DNA of 64,000 nucleotides from Acephala macrosclerotiorum (lineage: Eukaryota; Ascomycota; Leotiomycetes; Helotiales; Mollisiaceae). Position numbers and translations under genes: made by a program. The notes beneath the pieces are model-generated. The model did not search any database and had not been told where the DNA came from. It saw only the letters and a program-made list of their open reading frames with translations. How positions within the stretch are numbered: the stretch's first letter is position 1; each line of letters starts with the position of its first letter. Where the stretch lies: NCBI GenBank assembly GCA_014904845.1, contig MU119266.1, positions 181,345-245,344 of the forward strand. Reading direction: 5' to 3'. Positions 36,250-48,237 of the stretch are shown in pieces.

Positions 36250-37350
36250 TCACCAACCCCTCCCACCCTTAGCATCACAAACAAACACCTTCCCCTCCGG
36301 TCTCCCAAAAAGCTCCGCATCATTAAAGTACCCCTCATTATACGGCTCATTTACACATTTCCCTCCACCTGTAGGCCCAACATGAGGGCAGCTAGAAAAT
36401 CAAAGCATCAGCGACCTGATTAGATCACGAATGGGGTATCTTTCGGGAGAAGAGAGAGGACAGAAGAAAACAAAGAAGGAGAGAAAGACTTACTGCGTAA
36501 CAGGATTCACCAACGCAAGGATAACATGCACACTCCTACAAACAACATTATCTCCCCACGCCTCATCAAAATCCCCAAACGGCTTCGCCATCATCGTCTC
36601 AATGCAAGAATTCACATCCGTGTAAACTTGATTCGCGCCAACGCATCTTTCCTGAACAGCAGGACATAGTTTTTGTGAGATCTGCGCTGCTTGGATAGCG
36701 GGGTTCGTGATATCGAGTTTCCCTTCGGCGAGGAAGTTCCAGTCGTTTAGGTTGGGGACCCAGGCATCGTAGTCTTGGACGGCGCCGTTTTGGTCGAAGC
36801 GCCAGAATGCAATCTGTTTGAGAGTCGATAGGTATGGACCTGGTTCGGAAGCATTTCCTGTCCAGACACTCGTCTCTAGATACACCACGCTTGCGGCGAC
36901 TTCAGGGCAGCCGCTGCTGAATGACACGATTTCGGCTTTGGAGAATACGGAGAAGGCTGGTGGTTGAGGGACGAGTGCTAGAGCGAAGAAATACTCGATG
37001 CTGTCTTCGAAGGAGGTGAAGTTTCCGAGGGGGGAGACGCGGCCGGTTGCGTTGGCAGAGAAGAGGTTTGGTGGGACGGCGGAGGAGCCGTTGAGGATTA
37101 TGGGGAGGTTGTCTTTGAGGGGTTGTTAGTGACGAGTGCTTGTGGTGGAAGAGGAGGTATAGAAGAGGAAGGGGAGATACGTACTAGGATAAACAGTCAA
37201 GTTATAAATCTCACTAATAGTCTTCAAATTCCTCGCATAATAATCCACCTCATGATTATGATGATGTTGTCTCCCACCCCATCCCCCAAAAAGTTGAGAC
37301 CAAGAGAAAGCTGCAGTGGCAGCCGTGTTCAAATACGTTTGAAGATACAT
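36250..37350 (-). CDS. Conserved fungal protein of unknown function (308 aa)
   Basis: Three exons, 37350-37185, 37112-36494 and 36391-36250, have introns of 72 nt (GTACGT, CACTAAC, CAAAG) and 102 nt (GTAAGT, GCTGATG, TTCTAG); all joins keep frame. Exon 1 begins at an ATG with a HHHNHEVDYYARNLK stretch. The middle carries CPEVAASVVYLETSVW, TLKQIAFWRFDQNGA and a Cys-rich block (LCPAVQERCVGANQ, CIETMMAKPFGDFDEAWGD, VVCRSVH). The last exon has HCPHVGPTGGGKCV and YFNDAELFGRPEG. The arrangement matches proteins frequent in ascomycete genomes but without an assigned activity. No signal peptide is evident from this start, although the Cys content suggests export, so an upstream exon is possible. Confidence 0.85.
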
Positions 37351-38652
37351 CGTTACTCGTCACAACAATTGATTACAATTCTTTATACGAAGAACAAGAA
37401 GTAAACACAAGAAAGAGTACGGCAACACAAAAAAGACGCAAGAACAAGAGCCCGAAGAGCACGGGAGGCACGACTTATATCTCCCTCTCACCACCCCTCA
37501 CCCCTCCATCAGCTCGCTCGAAGATAACCAAATCGACATCCTCGGACCGATGCCCACCTCATCTTACCTCAATCCTAAAAGATCCTCCGCTCCGAAGACA
37601 TGTACGATCTTACCTTCTTCCCGTCTTCTACGCCGTACCGTTACGCTGCTCGTGGGGGCCAACCACACACCAAGCTCAGCTTCTCACCTCAGCTCCGGAT
37701 AGGCTTGTCACCCCCCAGTACATCTCAGCCTCGCACCTCCTCATTTGCTTACCGAGCCCAGGAAAACTTCAACGCCCCTTGACCCTGCATTCCAATTGCG
37801 AATTCCTCCGTGCTGATGCTCTGATTCGTGCGGCCGCACGCGGCTGTGTACGAGCGACCGTTCGCGAGAGGAGAGAAAAGACACCTGCAGCGGGGCGGAT
37901 GCAGCCCTATGACGATGCATGTGCCTTCAGCTTCCGACGCGCTTGAATCTCGGATGAAGAGAATGGATAATAATTCGGTTTGCGACGGATCAGGTACTGG
38001 ATGTTTCGTAGACGAGGCTGGCGTATGAGAGGGGAGAATTGAGACTGGAAGGAGGTGGGAGAATTTGATGCAGGGGCGGGTTTGCCACGAGGTGCGATTG
38101 GTTGGTCGGTTAGGTTTTTTGTATACGAAGGAGAGAATCCGATTTGCGATGAATTCCATCTAGCTGGACATAGATAGGTTTGAGACTTGGGATTGGTGTG
38201 GTGTAAAAGGGGCATTTCAGGTGAGGGCAATGCAAGACATGAGGCGAAACGAGAGAGGGCAGTGCGGTCGGAGCCAGAGCCTCAAATTTTCTCAGTTATA
38301 TGGTGTGAGATCTTTCGCTGACTGATATCAATTGATAAAGTCAGGAGCTGACCCAATACCAAGGTGGAAACGTCTGACATGTGCCACCCAGCTTTTGTAC
38401 GTACACTTTTTAATCGTACATGCATCAAGTCTCACAGGACGATAACGACCAGTAAAATCTGGAGCGTCGGACCTGATCTTCTGCTGTGCCAGAGCCTCCA
38501 AAGTGTAATGCTCCCGAGAGCCATCGAACGCCGTTTTGAAAGGGGTATATCATCTTCTGCATTACAACCGTTCCTCTCCCCTCCCCTCTCCTCCCTCTCG
38601 TCTCCTCACTCATCATTCAGTGGTATGTGAATCGTCCAGCCCGCCCATCCTA
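37351..38652. other. Long intergenic/promoter region
   Basis: 1.3 kb between two minus-strand genes. ORFs here are short and compositionally unconvincing. Confidence 0.55.
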
Positions 38653-39964
38653 TCAACTCCCCTCATCATCATCATCCAAACCAATCCCCAACGCCCCTTG
38701 CAACAAATCCAACTGCTTCTGTAAAGAATCCGTCTGCTGCCTCACCATCCGAATCCCACTCTGTATCGTCCCAATAATCCCAAATATCTCCCTCTGCCTT
38801 TTCTTCGGCAGTGTATCTATCAATCCCATCTCCCCTCCCCCTCCCCCTTCCACTTCCACCCCTCTATTTTCTCCATACCCCACAGCCCCATTTCCAGCAG
38901 ATTGATATCTCGGCGCAGGTGCTTGAGTGAGTTGTATGCTGGGTATTATTGAACTTGAGGGCTCGAGGTCGGCGATTCGAGGCTGGTTGGTGGGAGGAAT
39001 GGCGTGTGTTTGTGATGATTCTCGGGATCCTTGTTCGGCGGCTTGGAGGATTTGATGGTGCTTTTTACCATTGGGTGGGTATTGTTTTTGGTAGGCGTAG
39101 TTTAGCAATGCGGATTTGTCGTTCGTGACAAGGCCTTCGGGGGCAGGATAGGGACTTGTAGATTGGACAGGTGGGGTGTACGATGTGGTTTGAGGCGCCA
39201 TTGTAGAGTATGAATTCGTGGGCTGGATTGCGTTATATGAAGGAAAGTTTGTGTTTATCGTGATTTGTGGGGAGGACTGATTTTGTTCGGCTTCTCGTGA
39301 GTCTTGTGAATATGCTGCTACATAGGCTCTGGTGGGGGAACGTTTGCGCTTTAAAGAGGACGATTGCTGGTATCCATCGTGGTCATCATCGGGAGAGACT
39401 AATCGCGATGGTATCGACGCATGTTGCAGAGCAACAGGGAGAGGAGGAAATCCCTCTACTTTAGATCAGCGCATATTTTCATCCCAAGCAGCGGAACATA
39501 CCTGCAATATCCTGCCTCAAGGTACACGTAGTCCCCCTTGTAGCAAGCACGCAAGTCGCGCAAGCTCCCTGGTAATATTCATTGAGAGACACGCAAACCG
39601 AAAACCGTCCAGAACCATGCTCACAATTCGTACAGGGAGGATTCCTAATCTCACCCCTGGTCACCAGCATGTACGCCCCTCTCGTCTGCGGCCTATCACT
39701 CTGAGTCGACTTCTCAGGCCCAATCTGCTTTCCTACCTTCCATGGTATCGACCTTACTTCTGGGAGTCGTCGCAGAGTCTCTATGTTCTGGGGCGTCGCT
39801 TTGTATCTGGTCGCCGTGGCAGATTGAGGGGTTGGCGCATCGGGTGCAGGCTCGTACCATTGTCCACCATTGGAGAGATTAGGAGGGTAGGAGGCGGGTG
39901 CGTGTTCAGTGAAGCTGTTGTATAGGTTGGCAGAGAAGTGGTCGTCTTGTAAAGTGGGAGGCAT
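38653..39964 (-). CDS. DUF3716-domain protein (421 aa)
   Basis: Two exons, 39964-39502 and 39455-38653, are joined across a 46-nt intron (GTATGT...TAG) that completes a GAG codon. The start is the ATG at 39964 in a CACCATG context; the frame runs upstream only to a TTG. The DUF3716 module spans the end of exon 1 (CTNCEHGSGRFSVCVSLN, then GACATCVLATRGTTC), a Cys pattern suggesting zinc binding. Exon 2 adds a basic SLKRKRSPTR nuclear-localisation-like motif, a long disordered region and a C-terminal coiled-coil-like segment (LPKKRQREIFGIIGTIQSG). It is probably nuclear, role unknown. It appears intact, unlike the DUF3716 gene at 4.0-5.0 kb. Confidence 0.85.
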
Positions 39965-40544
39965 GGTGGAGCATGGTCGCGTGGAATGCAGATGGAGACG
40001 CGACAAAGTTGCGCGATTTTGGTGGTTTGCTCAGGTTCAGACGAAAACCAACATGGTGACTATTCGTGTTTTCAACCCGTTTCAAATAATTGTAAGTCCT
40101 AAGGACTCGTTCTGTCATTGGAGTAATCGTCGAAAAGTCAAGTAATATTTCAAATAAAATATCTACATGAACAGTATGTATGTTCCATCAAATCCGTAGT
40201 TGAAGAATTCCCATTGAGTTCCAGAATTTGTCCTGGTAACCCCTTTGTGCCTTGTGGTCTCTGTCGTATTGATGAATCTTGCTAGGAAGCCTAATGACAT
40301 AGAAGCTCTCTAATTTATTGTCCCTGTCATATCACTATTCTCTTCCATCCTATACAAGGGTTCAATTAATACCTCCTAGTTGAGACAAATGATTGCACCA
40401 CATACTCTAGAGAATCATACTTCTGGGAGCCGCGATTATTCTGCATCTTGGATCTAGATTCGACTCCATGGTCCAATTTTTATATTCAACCTTTATCAAA
40501 CCACAAGATTAGCACAAGTACTATCCAGCTTTTGCATCACAAGA
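39965..40544. other. Intergenic, no gene seen
   Basis: Promoter of the DUF3716 gene and 3' flank of the next gene. Confidence 0.55.
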
Positions 40545-41561
40545 TCACCTAAAATTCAACAGCATACCTTGATGTTGCGCTCCGTCAAGTTCATAATTGG
40601 GAATCGCTGAAGGAGCTTCTTGTACTGTTGGTGATGGGTGTTGATTCGTAGCAGGCATATAACTTTGCTCGGTCACGGGAGAACTAGAAGGCGGACCTGG
40701 ACATGCGTTTTTGGAGGCGTTATAATAGGTGCCACCATTGGTAAGTAGTTCGGAAGGCCGCACTGATGAATGTTTTCCTATACAATTGTCGGTATTTGGA
40801 AGTGGAAATCATTGGCAAACTCACGTATCAGCATCAAGAATGAAAGTGCAGCACCGAGCAGAAGCCCCCCAATTGCACACCCAACAGATGCTCCAGCAAT
40901 CGCTCCAGTCGAGACTCCAGAGCTGGAATTGGTACTGGCTGTCGTGTTTGCACTCGAACTTTGACTTGCTGCTCCTGTGGAACTCGATGTCGGACTGGCT
41001 GTTGAGCTCCCTGTGCTACTAGCTCCCACGGTGACAGTCGTGGTGACAGCCGCAACCTTACTATCCGGGATGAAAGCACGACCAGTGAGACCAGTGGCGG
41101 CAGTGTATGGCAGTGAGAAGTTAAGATTGCAACAGCTGTTTCCGGAATTGCTGCCCGAGCAGCAGAACACAAGGGTTTCGCCCGCAACGTAAGTTCCTCC
41201 GTTACAGTTCATGAGAAACTGATAGTTGTCCTTGACACCTATAAGGTATGTTAGACAAGGTTCGATTCCCCTACTTTGAAGTACACTTGCTTTGGCAATA
41301 CGAATTCTGGCACGCAGAAGAGCCCCACGTTGAATCTGTACATCCTCCTCTATATGGCATTCCAGAAGCTCCCAAACACCACCCAAAAGTCGTACACGCA
41401 TCATTAGCTCCACAGCACGCAGATCCTGAAGCCGTGGAATTGCACGCTATATACCCATCTGCAGCCTCCGTACCGTCTGGCCAGTAACATGTAGACGCGG
41501 CGACAGAACGTAACAAAAAGATTAGGGCGATGCCGCTCCAGCGAGTTCTTGAAGAAAACAT
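40545..41561 (-). CDS. Single-pass membrane protein with Cys-rich ectodomain (302 aa)
   Basis: Three exons, 41561-41285, 41238-40825 and 40762-40545, have introns of 46 nt (TCTAACA branch, TTATAG) and 62 nt (GTGAGT, CATCAG). The signal peptide (MFSSRTRWSGIALIFLLRSV) is followed by CYWPDG and about 14 Cys over 130 residues, then a Ser/Thr-rich stalk, a Gly/Ala-rich transmembrane helix (GAIAGASVGCAIGGLLLGAA) and a cytosolic Pro-rich tail. This type I layout is shared by many leotiomycete surface proteins and resembles wall-sensor organisation, though the Cys pattern is not a canonical WSC domain. A ligand or signalling role is inference only. Confidence 0.85.
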
Positions 41562-42909
41562 ATTTGTACTGAGGAAGAACGATTCCCAAGAGGTTCCAAC
41601 TGCGATTAGATGTGGAGGGAATGATCATTTCTTAATATCGAAGAAGGATGCGCCGCAAATGCCAAGGTATTTGGTGTGACGGGTCCCACAGCCTCGCTGA
41701 CCGCTGTCAGATCCTACGAACGAACCAGTCACTGCTAGCCACGTATTGCTCGAAGCAGGCCTTTAATGTAAGTATCAAACACGTAAATTGGAACTAAGTC
41801 TCAAAAAGCAGGCAATATTCACCTATCGCTGCGTGCAATGCGAAATTGGGACCATTGGGGGCTAGGGCGCAGTGCGGCTTGGCGACCTGGCAATCAGCCT
41901 TCTATAATGGGAATTGCCTCAACGCGTCCATTTCGGGACCGACTTCCTATGACAAACACTTGTTGCATGCAGCCTTACAACTCTATTGAGGTTAAAAAAG
42001 AGGAGAAAGAAAACACGAATGGATTAATGATCAGATTAAGCCTGCTTGCCCCATCTTCTTCGCATCTTGTTGCTTGTAATATCGAGAACATCGTCCTTCC
42101 AATTCTTCGTATGGAGTGCATTCGGAACCGTCCACCCGTCACCCTGGTCAGCGTTCGAGATTGCCGCAGGTTCTCTATTATGAGGCCCGTTGTTTGGATG
42201 CGACTTTCATTTGATGCATCATCCAACGTGATGTTGTACCGTGACGTGTTGGGGGTACTGCAGTGTGACGTTGTGGAAGAAGAATGTTGGGAAACATTAA
42301 GATTATTCCTCCACCAAGCTCTGCTGGCAGCTCAGGGGCAACCCTCTGGTGTCACAAAACCTTGCCATCCAATAAGAAAAGCGCTTCAAAGCCTCATGTA
42401 GGGCTCAGAGGCACAGAATTTTCGTATCCCAAAGTTCTTCAAATCTATCAACAACCGTCAGACAAGCTATCTACTTTATACGTGCGAAGTTCTCGCTTTA
42501 TATGACATCGATCAGTGACGGAATAAAGGGGCCCGTATCCTCTCACTCAGCCTGACCATATTTGAACACCCGGATCGTACGGGACCTTGCCCTGACTGCC
42601 TATGCAAGTATCACCTGCTATAGGGACGATTTTTAAGCCTGACGACAGAACTTCTAGATTCATTTGAATTCACGCACATACTCAATTCGGCATAAGGAAG
42701 ATGCTGCAAAATCACTGCGCATAAAACCGATGGTCATCACCGAACTGAGGTAACTATTTTCCTGCAGTCGATGTCGGAATGCGTCAAGATGCTATCGGAA
42801 ACTTTCCAGACTATCAAACAAGGCATCACATACCGAACCACGTCTAAGATGTCGAAAGAAAAACCATTGATGGGGAAATCAGGCGTGAGCAGCTGCTATT
42901 CGAAATATC
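41562..42909. other. Intergenic, no gene seen
   Basis: The 187-codon plus-strand ORF at 41838-42401 lacks protein-like composition and has no splice context. Confidence 0.5.
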
Positions 42910-43863
42910 TCAATTTTCTTGTATACTAAAGTCGAGATCCCCAATCATCCCGAGAATCTCGTCTGGTATTGGCGTTGTGGTCAGTACGTTCTCTTCCCAC
43001 CATTCACATCCTGGACTGCCATGCTCGTGCACAAAGAGGCTCTGAGAGAATTGAGACGGCTCTTTGATGGAGTATGCCCAGTGACTCAAGGTACTTCGCT
43101 CGTCCAGCTGGAAGAGAGACTTTGAAGTCAATGTGATTGTGTACTTGTTCTGGTCGATACACAAAACCCAGTCGAGTGAACTATGGCTCAGCATCAGCAG
43201 TGACTCCTCGGAGTACAATATTGCCTTGCTCCCGCGCCTGGCGCACAAGACAGCGAAGCCGTAGTCTGCGTTCTCTGGTAGAAGAAGCTGCTCACAGACG
43301 TCTCCAATGAAGTCATTACACAACATGGAGTAGTCCTACAGTCCTTGAAGAAGCTGCTTTGTGCGACTGGGAGATGCGATGCTAGGGAATCTGGTAGTCA
43401 ATTGCATGAATAATTGCAACAAAGACATGCTTATGCATGACGACTCTACCGAGGTGACTACCAGTGGCGGTCCATCCATGAATAAATTGACGCAAGAGAG
43501 AGCAATTCTTGCAGCCCATTGCTCGTCGCATTGTGGCATTCTTCTGCTGAGCTCGGCGAGCAATTCAAAGGCTTCACGTTCTTCGTACTTGCGCTCATTT
43601 ATCATGATAAACAATCTCATGGCCAGTGAGATGGTTGTGCAACCTGTGTATGAAACAGTCTTGGAATCTGACAATACCGGAGCTTGAACGATCCATGTTG
43701 GATCAACGAGTGCTATAGGACACATACGTCCCGTGGGCCAGGACTTTGAGTCTTCGAGCAGATGGCCCCATAGGTGCGGAGCTATACCCGAAGAAGAGAA
43801 ATTTTCTCGGCGAGGCTTGGTGTTGATACCTTTCGCGCTAGTCACAGCCTTGCCAAACAACAA
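42910..43863 (-). pseudogene. Unrecognised gene interrupted by a TAG
   Basis: A single minus-strand frame is open for about 315 codons except for one TAG at 43336-43338 (context LLQGL, stop, DYSMLCND). Both sides have the same protein-like character. Examples are MRLFIMINERKYEEREAFEL and RRMPQCDEQWAARIALSCVN upstream, and CIDQNKYTITLTSKSLFQLD downstream. No ATG is found at the 5' end, only a TTG next to the divergent gene at 43865, so the N-terminus or a first exon may be lost. The family is not recognised. A C-to-T change of a CAG codon is the simplest cause of the stop. Confidence 0.6.
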
Positions 43864-43864
43864 T

Positions 43865-46041
43865 ATGCCACCAACTACGAAACGTCGAGACGTTTACACA
43901 CTGCAAATCAACGACGATATGCCGAATATCAAATCGGAAACTAAACGAAAAAGAGAAGATACACAAGAAGAAGCCGAACCTTCGCAGCCGCCCGCGACAA
44001 TGCGTGCCCACCGCAGCAAGGTCGAGGTTGTTATACCTGTGCGGGACAGTGACGAAGAGATCACCGATGAAGAACATCCCGCTGAAGAGCTCAACGGAGT
44101 AGAATCCGAAGAGACTGGCTATGATGAAGGAAATTCAGATTCCCGTTCATCTAATGTCGCGTCAACGGAACTTGATCCCAATTTCAAACCTGGACAGCCT
44201 AGCCGCAAGAAGGTCAAATCTGCGACCAAAAATATTCAGCCGAAGGGAAAAGGGAAGCAACTTCTGTCAAAGAAGAAGGGGAAACAGGTGTTGTCGGCAG
44301 AGCGGATTGCGCCTTCTCAATGTATGACCTCCCAAATTGATAAGATGTTCATATTCGCTAACTCGCAATAGCTCCTTCGGATTCCGATGAAGAGTCTGAT
44401 TTCGAACTTCCAAATCCTGAGGAAACCGAAGAAGCCGGAGGAGTTACATTCGACGAGCTTTGGACAAAGAACGACGAGAAGCAGGTGCGGCAAGAAAATA
44501 AAGAATGGATAGACTTTGTGATTGAACAATCATCCGCCCAAGAGAGAGGATTGTACAGGAAGACAATTCAAAAGTTCGGTTTTACTCCTTGGGCATGCCT
44601 GCCGGATGACGTCTGGGTCTCGGCGGACATTAACGGACCGTTGAGTGATCCAGCTACAGGCATCACATGGGAGAACAATCCCAATTGGAGCGGTGCCTTC
44701 TGCAGCGAGGTCGCGATCACTGTATGCCTCCCATGCTTCCATAAGGGAAATTTAGACTTCTTCAAGTTCATCATCCTCAAAGCCCTTCGACTATGTCTTG
44801 GAGATGATAAAGAGGCGGCAACAGAGGCACGGGTGGCTGAACATCGCGGGAGATGTCTCTTACCTCAGGCAAATTAGGAGGACTTTCTAGAAGTGCTCCA
44901 AGAGCGGATGACTCCGCAGTTGACGGAAGAACAAATAGGAGTGCTGGAGGAAACCTTCATGGACACCAAACTAGAGACCCATAAGCCTCCCCATTGGAAG
45001 TTCCATCTCTATCTGGAAAAGACGGTCAAGAAGGACAAGAAGGAGAAGCCAAGCGACCCTATTCCCGCAAATCGATGCAACCTGATGCTATGCGATTTCC
45101 AGCACATCAATGCTGCCTGGGACAAATATGTAGACAAAGAGAAAACGATGAATCTCACGGCAGGGCAATGTCATGATCAATTCGACAAATTCTATCCTAC
45201 CCAAGGATATCAAGACGGTGAGAATCCGAAAGCAGCAATGGAGCGTTTCAGACGACAGAAGTTCGAGGATTTAATCGCTGTTAAGCGATGGCATGCAATG
45301 GTCGCGCGAGGAGCAGATGGACCAGACAATTCTCGCCGTCACTCATCTATTGACCAGGGTGATGATTTCGCGATGTTCGACGACATGCAACTCGACAATG
45401 AGGAAGTAGACGTCGAGAACTCTCTACCTTCAGATGCCAAGGCGACGCAGCCATCGACCAATGTCACACACTTATCCCAAACCCAGGGATCTATCGCGGA
45501 CAGTACTTCTCGAGTCCCTGCCACGCCATTGCAGACTGTGGGTGATCATTCCCAGCATGATCTTGTGTCTGCAGGGGGTGTGGCGTATGCCTCAAACTCT
45601 AAGATGCCTCAAGATGCCGCGCCAGATACTGTTCCAGTGGCAAAAGCTGTTCCACCACCAGAAGCCGCTCCAGCACCAGAAGCTGTAGTCCCAAAGGTGG
45701 CACAGGCGCCTGTCAACCTTCCTCCAACGCCTGCGACAACAGCCAAGGTGTTCACTGCGGCACCTGCTAAGTCCATGACGCATATATCCGCTACGAGTAG
45801 TAGATACCTTCCTGAATACTTGGATCTCCGAGAGGAAAAGAGGGTAGAAGATACTACTAGACCCTTCACTGGGTTTGATGCACCAACGTCCCTGCCCAAG
45901 ATCACTCAAGAAGATCTCAAGGGTACGAGTGTAGCAGTCATGCAGGCTTTATTTAACAGCGCGCACATGCAATCACAGACAGGCAACTCTCCATTCGAGG
46001 CGCTCGAACACATGGGGAGTGCCACAGCAGGTTTAGATTGA
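43865..46041 (+). pseudogene. Unrecognised nuclear-type protein (~708 codons) with one in-frame TAG
   Basis: Exon 1 is 43865-44321 and exon 2 is 44372-46041, with a 50-nt intron (GTATGA donor, CGCTAAC branch, CAATAG). The N-terminal 190 residues are basic and acidic low-complexity, with KRKRED and KKGKQ patches suggesting nuclear localisation. The middle holds a compact region rich in Trp and Cys (FTPWACLPDDVWVSADING, WSGAFCSEVAITVCLPC). Then a TAG at 44875-44877 interrupts the frame (LPQAN, stop, EDFLEVL). The same frame continues another 388 codons with a charged region (KPPHWKFHLYLEKTVKKD), a Pro/Ala-rich linker and a conserved-looking end. I recognise no domain. It may be a lightly mutated pseudogene, or the stop may be bypassed. 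Confidence 0.65.
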
Positions 46042-46238
46042 TCATGTGAGAGAGGATTCTACCTATCAATTCATAGTATTGATAGTTGTATAATATGATG
46101 TAGAATGAATTTGATAAACCATCATTCTTGTAACATAATGATCACGCTGCGTTTTCATGAAAGTGAGTTTGTGGTGAATTTACGCCTTGACTTTGCTATT
46201 TATTACCCCTCTGACCTCCGCTTCCAGAACTCCAATCG
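46042..46238. other. Short intergenic region
   Basis: Separates two tandem plus-strand genes; nothing else seen. Confidence 0.5.
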
Positions 46239-46262
46239 CAACAACAACAACAACAACAACAA
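46239..46262. repeat. (CAA)8 microsatellite
   Basis: Eight perfect CAA units end six bases before the ATG of the next gene, so the repeat would lie in its 5' leader. Confidence 0.95.
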
Positions 46263-46268
46263 CACAAC

Positions 46269-48111
46269 ATGAATCAACCAAACATTAATGCGCAACACCT
46301 CGGTGCTAGCGGAAAAGCATCGACCGAAAACAATGAATACATAATGCCTGCAGATATTAGGCGCGAATACGAAGGACAACATCCGCAGCAGTTCATTCTC
46401 TTGAGCTTCTTGCGGCCTCATTGTGGATCTCAGATCGATGCGAGCGCCAATACTGCCCCGGACGAGACTCCTGCTCCAGATCAAATGCCAATTGCCGGAA
46501 TCATGCAATCAACGATACGAACGGCGGGATTTGACATATTGCTGGTTTTGCTACGGTTTTTGCTCACTCAAGGCCTCATCATCCCGGACACGATTTGCGC
46601 AGAAGCAAAGTTGTTCATGGAGGCCGCATGGTCGAATCTGGGATGGAACGAGTTCAATGACTTCCATGTCAAACGGAATCTCTTCATCAGCATCACCGGA
46701 CATACTGGGCGCGTCACGCCGCAAGATTGGGTAAAACAAAAATCGAATTTGGTTTTCGAACGCCTTCTGCACAACACGAAGCTTCGAGAACTGATAATTG
46801 AGAATGACGACTTCCGATTCTTTAGTGACTTTGCACTAGTACGTCCAAAGAAGGACGCAACTATTCCATGGACCGTGAAGCGCATCTCAGGCATGGCTTC
46901 GAGTATCCTACATACTTTGAAGCCCTGGGATGGCAGCACGACGCTTGTCGAGCACATCTATTCACGACTGAACATCTTGACGCCCAGTGAAGGGGAAGAG
47001 AGTTATGGGCCCATAGCTGCGGGGCCAAGGTTTATTTGTGTATTATTCGAGGCAAAAGAACACACTCGAAGCTTTATGGATGTCATCGACTTCAGACTCG
47101 AAAACGATATAATATGGGAGAAGGATGGGGAGCCAGTAAAGGATCGGCAGAATATTACGTATCAGCTCTGCGCAATTATCCGCCTGGCAACTGATTCCCC
47201 AGAGGATATCCCAGATGACATACGCGTATATCGAAAAAATGGCACCGAAATCGAGTCCTTTACTTCAGCTAGAAACTAGGAGATTCTGGCCAGGAAGGAA
47301 GCTGCGAAGTCAGGACGCTGGTCAATTGAAGCCCCAGGACGTTACATGCTGTTCTACGTTCAAAATCCAAACGAGGTCGTCCGAGACCCGAATGCAGCAG
47401 AGTATGCACCCCGACCCGATTGGACTATCTCGACAGGCAAGTCAGCAACGCAAGCTCCCAGACCAACATCCCATACCACTGCAGCACCTAATCCCGCCAC
47501 CCAACAAAAGAATCAGGGCAAATGAAAGAACCAACCACCGTCACAATCGACGTCCACGACCGGTAGTAGCGGGCGGATGCCGGATCGAGAAAGGGACATG
47601 CGGTCAGAGCAACCACGTCTCCGTGACAGAGAACGAAATTATGATGCCAGAGACCGTGGCACAAGGGATCTCGGAGATCATGATGGACGGGACCGCAGAG
47701 ATCAGGATAATCGCAGAGACCTTGGTGGAAATTATCGCGGGGGGCGAGGTCGAGGTCGTGATGATGGATACTAGAATCCTCTCCATTAATTAAGACCAAG
47801 GAGCGATTCTTCGTGGCGAAGACAGGGATCGAGATAGCCGCCCGCCACGCAGTAGTAAACATAATTCTCCACGTCAAAGGTCTCGTTCTCGCTCTCGTTC
47901 TCGTTAGAAACGAAGAAGTCGCACTCTTTCTGATGAGAAAAGCGATAGGAGCCGAAGGATTTCTCGTTCGGGATGGGATTCGAAGGGTCAAGTAAATAGT
48001 CCTAGAAACCATATTCCAATTAAAACCTATTGCAAAATCCGAAGTAGAGATCTGGAAAGAATTATGAAAATAAATCCAAAAAATAATTTAATAATTAATT
48101 AATATTATTTT
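46269..48111 (+). pseudogene. Unrecognised gene ending in RGG and RS tails, several stops
   Basis: The ATG at 46269 begins an open frame whose globular part has FDILLVLLRFLLTQGLIIPD, DFHVKRNLFISITGHTGRV and FRLENDIIWEKDGEPVKDRQ. A TAG at 47277 and a TGA at 47523 interrupt a frame that otherwise continues to an Arg/Asp-rich segment with a GNYRGGRGRGR box. A 46-nt intron (47755-47800) then joins in correct phase to an RS-dipeptide tail (QRSRSRSRSR) that meets another TAG at 47905, and the frame runs on to a TAA in AT-rich sequence at 48109-48111. RGG and RS tails are typical of RNA-binding or splicing-associated proteins; the N-terminal domain is unknown to me. It is non-functional as read unless stops are bypassed. 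Confidence 0.55.
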
Positions 48112-48237
48112 TTAATTTTTTATTATTTTTAATTTTTTCAATTTAATTATTTAATAACATATACTTTTTTAATATATATAAAACGGAATTATATCAAGGT
48201 TCAATTTTTCTCAGGCTTACGACCGTAAACTAATGTA

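Noticed and set aside
35992..36423. 143-codon Pro/Ser-rich plus-strand ORF
   Set aside because: It is antisense to the last exon and 3' flank of the well-supported minus-strand gene at 36250-37350.
41260..41285. GGTTCGATTCC, a tRNA B-box-like string
   Set aside because: It lies inside an intron of the Cys-rich membrane-protein gene; I could not fold a cloverleaf or find an A-box at the right distance.
41838..42401. 187-codon plus-strand ORF
   Set aside because: No domain-like stretches, no splice context and no homologous pattern; likely chance.
44317..45909. Several 70-130-codon minus-strand ORFs
   Set aside because: They are shadows of the 43865-46041 coding frame.
44875..47907. UAG decoded as glutamine
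   Set aside because: Not accepted as the main explanation: intact genes also end at TAG (for example 34866), and CpA-to-TpA mutation accounts for the stops. Kept only as a testable alternative.
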